Shown piece after piece: positions 1 through 5,519 of a stretch of DNA of 8,467 nt. This stretch comes from Rubrobacteraceae bacterium (GTDB lineage Bacteria > Actinomycetota > Rubrobacteria > Rubrobacterales > Rubrobacteraceae): the NCBI GenBank assembly GCA_029240775.1, contig JARDZQ010000047.1, positions 1-8,467 on the forward strand, written 5' to 3'. The position numbers were made by a program, and so were the translations under genes. Every line of letters begins with the position of its first letter. Within the stretch, counting starts at the first letter, position 1. The notes under the pieces are model-generated. The model had not been told where the DNA came from, ran no database searches, and saw only the letters and a program-made list of their open reading frames with translations.

Positions 1-83
1 ACCCTCCACTCATACAGCTTGCTGGATGGTTCTTACGACCCTGCAGAGACCGCAAGACTGGCTCGCCGGATGAACTGCGCTAC

Positions 84-105
84 TATAATGCGCCGAGAAG
101 GAGGG
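84..105 (+). promoter_or_regulatory. -10-like box and ribosome binding site ahead of the GTPase gene
   Basis: TATAAT at 84-89 is a perfect -10 consensus in very GC-rich DNA. AAGGAGGG at 98-105 is a strong Shine-Dalgarno sequence 7 bases before the ATG at 113, and it fixes the start. No good -35 box sits at 16-18 bases; the nearest weak match is CTGGCT at 58-63 with a 20-base spacer. If the -10 is real, the leader would be only about 15-20 bases long. The ribosome binding site is secure, the promoter is tentative. Confidence 0.45.
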
Positions 106-112
106 TTAGCAG

Positions 113-1879
113 ATGAGGATCCTCGACGAGCGTCGGGAGGCTCTGGTAGAGCGCGAGCGGGCGCTCCTGGAGAGGTTCATAGGATTCCTGAAGGACTTCG
201 GGGCGCCGGCCGAGGACGGCGAGCTCGTCAGGCGGGCGCACGCTGACCTCGAGGAGCTGTTCCTGCTCGTCATCGTCGGCGAGTTCAACTCGGGCAAGAG
301 CGCCTTCATAAACGCCCTGCTCGACGCGGAATTCGCGCAGGAGGGCGTGACGCCGACGACCGACCGGATCACGGTGCTGCGCTACGGTGAGGAGCCGGTC
401 GAGAGGGAGCGACGAGACGGGGTTCTGGAGAAGGGATACCCTAACGAGTTCCTGCGGGAGATAGCCGTCGTAGACACGCCGGGGACAAACGCAATCATCC
501 GCCACCACGAGGAGCTCAGCCGGGGCTTCGTCCCACGCAGCGACCTGGTCCTCTTCGTGACCTCAGCCGAGCGGCCACTGACCGAGAGCGAGCGCGGCTA
601 CCTGGAGTTGATCCGGGACTGGGGCAAGAAGGTGGTGCTGGTCGTGAACAAGGCCGACCTGTTGGAGGGCAAGGTGGCGGCCGAGCAGGTCCGCTCGTTC
701 GTCGAGAGCGGCATCCGGTCTGCTCTGGGTCTCGCGCCGCCCATCTTCCTCGTCTCGGCCCTGCTCGCGCGCAAGGCCAGAGCCGCCACGAGCCCCATCG
801 AGCGCGACGCCCTGCTGGGCGCGAGCGGCTTCACCGAGCTGGAGCGCTACGTCACCGATCTGCTGGATGAGGAGGGCCGGGTCCGGCTCAAGCTGGAGAG
901 CCCGCTCGGGGTTGTCGAGGAGCTTGCCCGACGCTACCGGGCGGCGGTAGACGAGCGATTGGCTCTCCTTGAAGAAGACTTCAGGACCTCGGAGAACGTC
1001 GAGGCGCAGCTCGGGCTCTACGTGGAGGACATGAAGCGCGACTTCGAGGCGCGTCTCGCGGAGATCGAGAACATCATCCACTCCCTGAACGAGCGGGGCG
1101 ATGCGTGGCTGGAGGAGAACATCCGACTCATGAACGTCCGGGAGCTGGTGCACCAGAAGAAGGTGCAGGAGCGCTTCAAGCGGGACGTCGTCGCCGACAC
1201 CGGGGAGCTCATAGACGACCGAATAGACGAGCTCATCGACTGGATGGTAGACAGGAACCTCAAGCAGTGGCGCATGGTCGTCGAGTACGTCGAGCGCCGC
1301 CGCCAGGCGCGCTACGACGAGCGCCTGATCGGGGAGGTCGGCGACCGCTTCGAGTACAACCGCGGTCAGCTCCTTCAGTCCGTAGGCAAGAACGCCACGA
1401 ACGTCGTCCAGCGCTACGACCGCGAGCGCGAGTCCGAGCAGCTCGCCGCCGCCATCCAGGGGGCGGTCGCCCAGACGGCAGCGCTGGAGGTCGGGGCCGT
1501 GGGCATCGGCGCCGTCATCGTGGCCCTCGCCACGACCCGCTTCCTCGACGTGACGGGCCTGGTCGCGGCCGCGATCATCGCTGGCTACGGGCTCTTCGTC
1601 CTCCCGAACCGGCGCCGCAGGGCGCGGCGCGAGTTCCGCGAGAAGACCGACTCTCTGCGCGAACGGCTGGGCGAGGTGATCCGGCGCCAGTTCGATACCG
1701 AGCTGAACCGCTCCGTCGAGCGGATGCGCGACGCCATCGCGCCCTACACTCGCTTCGTCCGCACGGAGCATGCCCGGATGACCGAGGCGAGCTCCACGCT
1801 CTCCGAGGTGGATGGGGAGATCGAAGCCCTCAAGGCCGAGATAGCAGCACCCGGCGTCGGACCTGGCCGTCTCTCCTAG
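113..1879 (+). CDS. Dynamin-like GTPase with a hydrophobic hairpin (588 aa)
   Basis: This is a large GTP-binding protein of the bacterial dynamin-like type, expected to act at the inner face of the cytoplasmic membrane in membrane remodelling or repair. The G motifs are complete. G1 (P-loop) is GEFNSGKS at residues 56-63. A switch I threonine lies in TPTT at 80-83. G3 is DTPG at 121-124, G4 is NKAD at 179-182, and a G5-like SA is at 215-216. A long charged helical region follows (about 265-455). Two adjacent hydrophobic segments (about 455-475 and 480-498) end in an Arg-rich stretch (500-507), a membrane-inserting hairpin as in bacterial dynamins. A helical tail (510-575) completes the stalk. 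The ATG is chosen for its AAGGAGGG site 7 bases upstream. The gene is monocistronic here and not paired with a second dynamin gene within the window. GTPase assignment is firm; the exact role is unknown. Confidence 0.93.
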   Translation: MRILDERREALVERERALLERFIGFLKDFGAPAEDGELVRRAHADLEELFLLVIVGEFNSGKSAFINALLDAEFAQEGVTPTTDRITVLRYGEEPVERERRDGVLEKGYPNEFLREIAVVDTPGTNAIIRHHEELSRGFVPRSDLVLFVTSAERPLTESERGYLELIRDWGKKVVLVVNKADLLEGKVAAEQVRSFVESGIRSALGLAPPIFLVSALLARKARAATSPIERDALLGASGFTELERYVTDLLDEEGRVRLKLESPLGVVEELARRYRAAVDERLALLEEDFRTSENVEAQLGLYVEDMKRDFEARLAEIENIIHSLNERGDAWLEENIRLMNVRELVHQKKVQERFKRDVVADTGELIDDRIDELIDWMVDRNLKQWRMVVEYVERRRQARYDERLIGEVGDRFEYNRGQLLQSVGKNATNVVQRYDRERESEQLAAAIQGAVAQTAALEVGAVGIGAVIVALATTRFLDVTGLVAAAIIAGYGLFVLPNRRRRARREFREKTDSLRERLGEVIRRQFDTELNRSVERMRDAIAPYTRFVRTEHARMTEASSTLSEVDGEIEALKAEIAAPGVGPGRLS

Positions 1880-2313
1880 AGCGTTCAGCTACTCAGAGCC
1901 CGCTCCAGCCTTCGGCTTTCGCTTTCAGCGCTCAGCTGTTTCTGGTCTCGCGGAGAGCGTTGGCAAATAGGTTTAACCTCTCCGCTCTAACCACCGTCGC
2001 GTTCGACCCCCGGTGTCTCGACGCCTTCCCCGAAGGGGGATCTTGCACCTGCTCCACAACCACCCGAGACACCCGCCAGCCTCGTAGAGCTGGCCGACAG
2101 GCTGACCGCACCCGCTAGGAACACGTGATGCTGCGCGCCGCCGGGCTCGGTCTGACGGTCCGGGCCGTAGATGATGCAGCCGACTGCCGCGAGGCACGAA
2201 ACGTGGGCTAACCCGTCTTGCAGCCCCTGCGTAGATAGAGGCAGTTATTGCGGGAGGCACCACAGCGTTCCATCATACTGTGTAGGAGGTGCTGTCCATC
2301 GGGAGATAACACC
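1880..2313. other. 434-base spacer: no intact gene, possible minus-strand gene relic
   Basis: No intact gene with a start and ribosome binding site is seen. On the minus strand one frame stays open from about 2243 down to a TAG near 1970, roughly 90 codons. Its middle has strongly G/C-biased third positions and reads YGPDRQTEPGGAQHHVFLAG, but there is no ATG/GTG with a ribosome binding site at its head. A short plus-strand frame over the same bases reads PETPASLVELADRLTAPA before a stop. One of the two is likely a remnant; I cannot name it. At 1906-1945 there is a short degenerate repeat of GCTTTC/GCTCAG-like units, with a weak AGCC-TTC-GGCT hairpin and T-rich DNA that might end the GTPase transcript. 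Confidence 0.4.
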
Positions 2314-3126
2314 GTGGACGAGCAAGGAGATCACATTAATAGAACGGACGCATGGGACAGCGGCGATGCCTATGAACCCTATGTGGGCCGCTGGAGCCGC
2401 CTCGTGGCACGAGAGTTTCTGGGATGGCTCGCGGTGCGATCCGGCGGCTGCTGGTTGGACGTCGGCTGCGGCACGGGAGCACTTGTCGAGACCATCCTCG
2501 CGCTGTCTGCTCCCAGAGAAGTTGTGGGCATCGATCCCTCGCAGGCGTACGTCACATCCGCACGCGATCGGGTAAACGATCCGCGGGTCAAGTTCGAGGT
2601 CGGAGACGCTCAAGCCCTACAAGCAGCCTCAGCGACCTTCGACGCGGTAGTTGCAGGGCTGGTTCTCAACTTCGTACCAGTACCTGAGAAGGCGGTATCA
2701 GAGATGGCGCGCGTGGCGCGCCGGGGCGGGGTCGTCGCCGCCTACGTCTGGGATTACGCCGAGGGTATGCAAATGATGCGCCACTTCTGGGATGCGGCAG
2801 TGGCGCTGGACCCGAGGGCCCTGGAGCTGGATGAAGGACGACGCTTCACGCTGTGCAGGCCGGAACTACTGACCGACCTCTTCCATACGGCGAGATTAAG
2901 TGAGGTCGAGGTACGTTCCATCGACGTGCCGACCGTCTTCCGCGACTTCGATGACTACTGGCTCCCTTTCCTGGGCGGCCAAGCGCCCGCGCCGGGCTAC
3001 GCCATGTCGCTGAGCCAGGAGCGGCGTACGGCGCTTCGTGAGCGGATTCGAGCCGGACTGCCAACCAACTCGGAGGGGGAGCACCACCTCACCGCCCGCG
3101 CCTGGGCCGTAAGGGGCGTTCGCTAG
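2314..3126 (+). CDS. Class I SAM-dependent methyltransferase (270 aa)
   Basis: A Rossmann-fold methyltransferase of the type 11/25 kind, predicted to be a soluble cytoplasmic enzyme; the substrate is unknown. From the GTG start, motif I is LDVGCGTG at residues 48-55 (SAM glycine loop). The acidic residue binding the ribose is in GIDPS at 72-76. GDAQAL at 97-102 is the motif that contacts adenine, and FDAVVAGLVLNFVP at 109-122 is the strand-4 region. The N-terminal WDSGDAYEPYVGRWSRLVA (14-32) is typical of a small-molecule methyltransferase subfamily known to me from actinobacteria and proteobacteria. I prefer GTG 2314 because GGGAGA lies 7 bases before it. An upstream extension to 2248 adds an unrelated, low-quality sequence with no ribosome binding site. 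Early codons (ATT, AAT, AGA) are less GC-biased than the neighbours, so recent acquisition is possible. It stands alone, with spacers on both sides. Confidence 0.88.
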   Translation: MDEQGDHINRTDAWDSGDAYEPYVGRWSRLVAREFLGWLAVRSGGCWLDVGCGTGALVETILALSAPREVVGIDPSQAYVTSARDRVNDPRVKFEVGDAQALQAASATFDAVVAGLVLNFVPVPEKAVSEMARVARRGGVVAAYVWDYAEGMQMMRHFWDAAVALDPRALELDEGRRFTLCRPELLTDLFHTARLSEVEVRSIDVPTVFRDFDDYWLPFLGGQAPAPGYAMSLSQERRTALRERIRAGLPTNSEGEHHLTARAWAVRGVR

Positions 3127-3290
3127 AGACGCTCGTTTCTTCTAACTAGGTCTTCGTACCTCTGGCTCCCGGCGCGGCGGAGAGGTTAAGCGCAATCCCT
3201 CTCTGGGGTGTCAGTTCGGGAAGTACGTGAACACGCCCTCCACGCACCGGTGAGCGACGCGGCAACACTTAACCGCTAGAGCCTTGCGGC
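3127..3290. other. Spacer after the methyltransferase gene
   Basis: I see no gene. It contains GCGGAGAGGTTAA at 3177-3189, the exact reverse complement of 1973-1985 on the other side of the methyltransferase gene, and the 8-base palindrome CACCGGTG at about 3245-3252. No convincing terminator follows the methyltransferase; there is only a weak AGGT/ACCT hairpin near 3148-3161. Confidence 0.35.
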
Positions 3291-3587
3291 CTAGCCCTCC
3301 TGCGGCTCCTGAGTTTCACCTTCCTCACGCCGCCGGTTCAAGATGGCGCCGGCGCCGCCGATGCTAAGCACCTACCCGGCACTGCCGATCGAGAGTATCG
3401 AGCCCGCTCTCCCTATAGACAGGGTGGAGCCCGCGCTCTTCAACCTCAAGATACTCCCGACGCTCGACATGCTTCCCGCACTTCTGTGGTTCAGGAAGCT
3501 GAACAAGCACTTCGCGCTTAACACGCCCGCGAGACCCCGCCTCGCTCTTCAGCGCATGGCCGCCTCCTCGTCCTCGCCTGCATTCAC
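3291..3587 (-). pseudogene. Broken gene for a small Gly/Ser repeat protein (AGSxLSIGx repeats)
   Basis: Read on the minus strand in one frame from a GTG at 3587 (GAGGGAGA just upstream) to the TAG at 3291, the product would be about 98 residues. It begins MNAGEDEEAAMR, then a TGA stop (3551-3549), then RARRGLAGVLSAKCLFSFLN, then repeats AGSMSSVGS, AGSTLSIGR, AGSILSIGS. A TAG stop (3374-3372) falls exactly where the next repeat needs its serine: AG-stop-VLSIGG, AGAILNRRR. An acidic tail ends the frame. The 9-residue register continues perfectly across the second stop, so that stop is a point change (TCG to TAG fits). The first fits CGA (Arg) to TGA. I recall small actinobacterial proteins of unknown function with GSxLSIGSAG repeats, so the frame was probably once a gene of that kind. 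Sequence error or stop readthrough are alternatives. The plus-strand open frame over the same bases is its shadow. Confidence 0.68.
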
Positions 3588-3603
3588 TCTCCCTCGCGGG
3601 GAC

Positions 3604-3653
3604 AGTCTAGCAGCGACCCGGACCGCCCTCGAAGGTCGCGCACGTTGTAGACT
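3604..3653. promoter_or_regulatory. Mirror-image -10-like boxes between the repeat-protein relic and the 97-aa gene
   Basis: TAGACT occurs on the minus strand at 3609-3604 and on the plus strand at 3648-3653, pointing outward to the two divergent genes. Each matches TATAAT at 4 of 6 positions. Between them lies CCTCGAAGG (about 3627-3635), which gives only a weak -35 in either direction. A third TAGACT sits at 4830-4825 (minus), 8 bases before the ATG of the coiled-coil gene. The positions make sense, but the boxes are short and the call is tentative. Confidence 0.3.
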
Positions 3654-3693
3654 CGAGCGCCGGAAGGGACGCGAACCGTGGGAGCTTGGAGAG

Positions 3694-3987
3694 ATGGCAG
3701 ACCGCAACACGAGGGAACGGAAGCTGGTAGTCCTGATGGTGAACGACCTCGGCGCCGGCAGCGAACCGGACGCGGCAAGGATCGAAGACGAAGTGCACGC
3801 CCTCTCCGACGAAGAGCTGTGCAGGACGCTCGCCGGCAGGCTCGACCTGCCCTACCCGGTGGACGAAGGGGTGCTGGACCGCGCCCTGGCGCGGGTCGAG
3901 GAGCCCGAGGAGCTCTCGGAACGCGGCGGCTTTACCGGCGCCCCGGACATGAGCCACGACCCGCGCCCCGAAGAGCGAGAAGGCTAG
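3694..3987 (+). CDS. Small acidic protein of unknown function (97 aa)
   Basis: I do not recognise this protein. The ATG at 3694 is supported by GGGAG at 3680-3684, about 9 bases upstream. The open frame continues back to 3343, but that part is the shadow of the minus-strand repeat-protein relic, so the shorter start is chosen. The product begins MADRNTRERKLVVLMVNDLG and is rich in Glu/Asp. It has no signal peptide or membrane segment. A predicted helical core lies at about residues 26-72 (containing DEELCRTLAGRLDLPYP at 39-55), with a disordered Pro/Glu-rich tail (81-97). Third codon positions are G/C-rich, as expected of a real gene. It diverges from the broken repeat-protein gene and lies upstream of the sensor relic. 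Confidence 0.55.
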   Translation: MADRNTRERKLVVLMVNDLGAGSEPDAARIEDEVHALSDEELCRTLAGRLDLPYPVDEGVLDRALARVEEPEELSERGGFTGAPDMSHDPRPEEREG

Positions 3988-4048
3988 CTTCCACCGCTCG
4001 GAGATGGGACTTCGTGACGTTTGGGAGACGGTCATCCTGTAGAGTGCC

Positions 4049-4625
4049 GTGAGGCGGTGGCGCCCGCTGGCCTGGCTCGCTGGGGCAGTGATCGTGCTGC
4101 TGAACGTCGCTGCCTTACTCACGCCCGGACCTCTGGATAGCCTCGGGAATGTGCGCAACCCGTTCGGGCTCGAGGGACAACCCTGGGTCGGCGACGCAGG
4201 TTGGGTCGTTCTTCCGTTGCTGCCCTGTACACGCTCGCCTCGGTCGTGAGCCTGGTGTTGCGTTACCGGCGATCCAGCGGAGAGGTGGTGCGCGAGCAGA
4301 TCAAGTGGATAGCCTTCGCCGCTTCGTTCCTGGGGCTGGTGCATGTGGGGCTTTTGAGTGCGGGCGTGGTCGCCTGGCTCATCTCCGCAACGGAGACCCT
4401 GGGCGAACAGTCATTGTGGGGCGCTCTCATGGAGAACGTGACGGCGCTTAGCTTCACTGGAGTTCCTGTGAGACTCTCGAAGCCTTCTCGGCCACGCTCC
4501 GAAACGATACGGACCTGGGCGCGCTGAGCAGCGAAGTGGTTGTGGTGGTCAGGGAGACTATGCAGCCGGAGCTCGCCTCATTGAGGTTGCGCCTCCACCC
4601 CGGCAAGCAGCAGCCGGTCTCTTAG
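4049..4625 (+). pseudogene. Relic of a membrane sensor (N-terminal half of a histidine-kinase-like protein)
   Basis: Three successive frames give one recognisable protein. Frame 1 from GTG 4049 reads RRWRPLAWLAGAVIVLLN...NPFGLEG...VVLPLL. Near 4222 one base is missing, and the next frame continues ALYTLASVVSLVLRYRR...EQIKWIAFAASFLG...FTGVPV. At about 4467-4470 the sequence jumps to a third frame, TLEAFSATLRNDTDLGAL...VVRETMQPELASLRLR, ending at TAG 4623-4625. In sensor kinases of this kind, known to me from Rubrobacter-like actinobacteria, roughly 100 residues, including the last membrane helices and an arginine/tyrosine-rich linker, normally separate FTGVPV from TLEAFS, so an internal deletion is inferred. 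At least four hydrophobic helices can be seen. No dimerisation or ATPase domain remains. The head is also missing: there is no ribosome binding site at 4049 and a TAG stands in frame at 4040-4042. The gene is certainly not functional as it stands. Confidence 0.8.
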
Positions 4626-4816
4626 TGGCCGGCCTCTCTCAAGCGCCGCTCCAGCTCAGCGACGCGCGCCTCAAGTTCGGCTATGCGCTCGTTCTTCTCC
4701 CGGCACTTCTGCCGCCACCGGTTCCTGATCCTCTTCTCGAACACGATCGAGCTCTTGAGGACACGCCGGTACTCGGTCTTGATCCGGGCTCGCTCCGCCT
4801 CGATACCCCGCTCCAT
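4622..4816 (-). CDS. Small basic coiled-coil protein (64 aa)
   Basis: This is a short protein of unknown function with a clear leucine-zipper-like end. From ATG 4816, residues I45, L48, V52, L55 and L59 follow an exact 3-4 heptad pattern in ERIAELEARVAELERRLREA. The preceding part (about 10-43) is basic and helical (RIRNRWRQKCREKNER), suggesting a nucleic-acid or acidic-partner surface, which is inference. The start is uncertain. The frame can be extended to a TTG at 4876, but that start lies at the end of the hairpin at 4852-4874, so ATG 4816 is preferred although its ribosome binding site is weak. Codon usage is strongly G/C3-biased, supporting a real gene. It follows hsp20 on the same strand across a terminator. 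Its stop codon overlaps, tail to tail, that of the sensor relic. Confidence 0.62.
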   Translation of the reverse strand: MERGIEAERARIKTEYRRVLKSSIVFEKRIRNRWRQKCREKNERIAELEARVAELERRLREAGH

Positions 4817-4851
4817 AACCCGCCAGTCTAACTTACCCCGAGAACGCGAAA

Positions 4852-4874
4852 GAGCCGGGGCAGCGCCCCGGCTC
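4852..4874 (-). terminator. Strong hairpin after hsp20
   Basis: GAGCCGGGGC (4852-4861), loop AGC, GCCCCGGCTC (4865-4874): a perfect 10-bp stem with a 3-base loop, 24 bases downstream of the hsp20 stop. On the minus strand it is followed by TTTCGCGTT, a poor but T-containing tract, as often seen for intrinsic terminators in GC-rich actinobacteria. It would separate hsp20 from the coiled-coil gene, at least partly. Confidence 0.7.
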
Positions 4875-4885
4875 AACCCACGGAC

Positions 4886-4912
4886 GGCTCCGCGACCTCA
4901 GCTCGCGGAGCC
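4886..4912 (-). terminator. Second hairpin spanning the hsp20 stop codon
   Basis: GGCTCCGCGA (4886-4895) and TCGCGGAGCC (4903-4912) are perfect reverse complements around a 7-base loop that contains the stop codon (4900-4898). With the hairpin at 4852-4874 it forms a tandem pair. No T tract follows it, so its role may be 3'-end protection rather than termination. It partly reflects the Gly-Ser-Ala repeat encoded at the C-terminus. Confidence 0.4.
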
Positions 4913-5368
4913 CTCAGCGGAGCCCTCGACCTGGATGCGCTTGGGCTCCCGTACAGCCGCAGCGCCAGCGACCCTCACCTCGAGCACGCCGTCCAGATAG
5001 CGGGCACTGATGTTGCTCTCGTCCGTGCCCTCAGGCAAAGACATGCTCCTCCGGAACGACCCGTAGCGGCGCTCCCTGATGTAGTAGCCGGCGCCCTCCT
5101 TCTGCTCCTCGGCCTGCCGCACGCCGCTGATCGTCAGAACCCCGTTCTGGAACGTGATGTCCACGTCCTCCTGCTTGACTCCAGGCAGCTCGGCCCGAAC
5201 CACGATGTCGCCATCCTCCTGGAGCACGTCGAGCGCCGGGGCCCATTGCGTGGGCGCCTCACCCTGCTGCCGCCGCCCAGTGCGCGCCAGCGAACCGAAT
5301 ACCTCGTCGAACATACGGTTCATCTCGCTCTGCATGTCGTAGAAACCACGGAACGGTGTCAAGGCCAT
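4898..5368 (-). CDS. hsp20: Small heat-shock protein, Hsp20/alpha-crystallin family (156 aa)
   Basis: An ATP-independent cytoplasmic holdase that binds unfolding proteins during heat or oxidative stress, normally as a large oligomer. A short variable N-terminus starts MALTPFRGFYDMQSEMNRMF. The alpha-crystallin domain runs from about residue 42 (WAPALDVLQEDGDIVVRAEL) to 136, with the conserved ELPGV (60-64), GVLTISG (76-82), RYGSFRR (101-107) and DGVLEV (126-131). The C-terminal I-x-V anchor is RIQV (144-147), followed by a tail of EGSA repeats. Its length is normal for bacterial class A Hsp20. The ATG is preceded by AAGGAGGTG (5383-5375) at 6 bases, a near-perfect ribosome binding site. The gene diverges from an XRE regulator and has a promoter overlapped by a repeat that regulator may bind. 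Confidence 0.96.
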   Translation of the reverse strand: MALTPFRGFYDMQSEMNRMFDEVFGSLARTGRRQQGEAPTQWAPALDVLQEDGDIVVRAELPGVKQEDVDITFQNGVLTISGVRQAEEQKEGAGYYIRERRYGSFRRSMSLPEGTDESNISARYLDGVLEVRVAGAAAVREPKRIQVEGSAEGSAS

Positions 5369-5374
5369 CTCTCA

Positions 5375-5408
5375 CACCTCCTTCTCCTCGCGGCCCCGCC
5401 ACGGGGCC
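5375..5408 (-). promoter_or_regulatory. hsp20 leader: ribosome binding site and upstream hairpin
   Basis: AAGGAGGTG at 5383-5375 lies 6 bases before the ATG. Just upstream in the leader is a 7-bp stem, GGCCCCG (5392-5398) with CGGGGCC (5402-5408), with a 3-base loop. The ribosome binding site itself is not in the stem, so this looks like a leader-stabilising or insulating hairpin rather than a classical RNA thermometer. Confidence 0.55.
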
Positions 5409-5427
5409 TACCTCTTCTTGCATCTAC

Positions 5428-5455
5428 ATTATACCGCTTTACTACAGCTTGTAAA
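5428..5455 (-). promoter_or_regulatory. hsp20 promoter (TTTACA, 16 bp, TATAAT)
   Basis: On the minus strand, -35 TTTACA (5455-5450) and -10 TATAAT (5433-5428) are separated by 16 bases. The match is 5/6 and 6/6 to the vegetative consensus in an AT-rich island. Transcription would start near 5421, giving a leader of about 53 bases. The -35 lies within a copy of the repeated site TTTACTACAGCTT, so binding there would block polymerase. Confidence 0.75.
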
Positions 5456-5498
5456 CAATTTTGGGGCAATTTTTTTGTATTTACTACAGCTTTTACGC
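5438..5498. promoter_or_regulatory. Twin operator-like repeats between hsp20 and the XRE gene
   Basis: TTTACTACAGCTT occurs at 5438-5450 and again, identical, at 5480-5492, 42 bp apart start to start (about four helical turns). The first continues to GTAAAC, so TTTAC (5438-5442) and GTAAA (5451-5455) make an inverted repeat, a plausible dimer site. The second pairs ACTACAG (5483-5489) with CTGTGGT (5502-5508), one mismatch. Site 1 covers the hsp20 -35 box and site 2 lies 22-40 bases before the regulator start. Two CAATTTT copies (5456-5462, 5468-5474) lie between. Binding by the adjacent XRE protein is inferred. Confidence 0.65.
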
Positions 5499-5519
5499 AA
5501 TCTGTGGTAGAGTAGGGGC

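Noticed and set aside
1..112. Tail of an upstream gene
   Set aside because: One frame reads to a TGA at 114-116, but it is too short and shows no recognisable motif, so no call is made.
563..1771. Long minus-strand open frame (402 codons) inside the GTPase gene
   Set aside because: It is a GC-rich shadow of a well-supported GTPase gene, with no family motifs and no ribosome binding site.
1105..2118. Plus-strand open frame in another phase of the GTPase gene
   Set aside because: Its Arg/Pro/Gly-rich composition is typical of an off-frame reading of GC-rich DNA.
2248..2313. Upstream start for the methyltransferase
   Set aside because: The extension is Cys/Arg-rich and unlike the family. GTG 2314 has a well-spaced GGGAGA.
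3343..3693. N-terminal extension of the 97-aa gene on the plus strand
   Set aside because: It is the antisense shadow of the minus-strand repeat-protein relic. The ribosome binding site supports ATG 3694 instead.
4817..4876. TTG start for the coiled-coil gene
   Set aside because: The TTG lies at the end of the terminator hairpin, and the extra 20 residues are encoded mostly by the hairpin and its flank.
5369..5427. RNA thermometer in the hsp20 leader
   Set aside because: The ribosome binding site is outside the only strong stem and no complementary CCUC-type segment is present in the leader, so ROSE or fourU structures do not fit.
5384..5519. CIRCE or HAIR heat-shock operator
   Set aside because: Neither the CIRCE arms (TTAGCACTC/GAGTGCTAA) nor the HAIR arms (CTTGAGT/ACTCAAG) occur.
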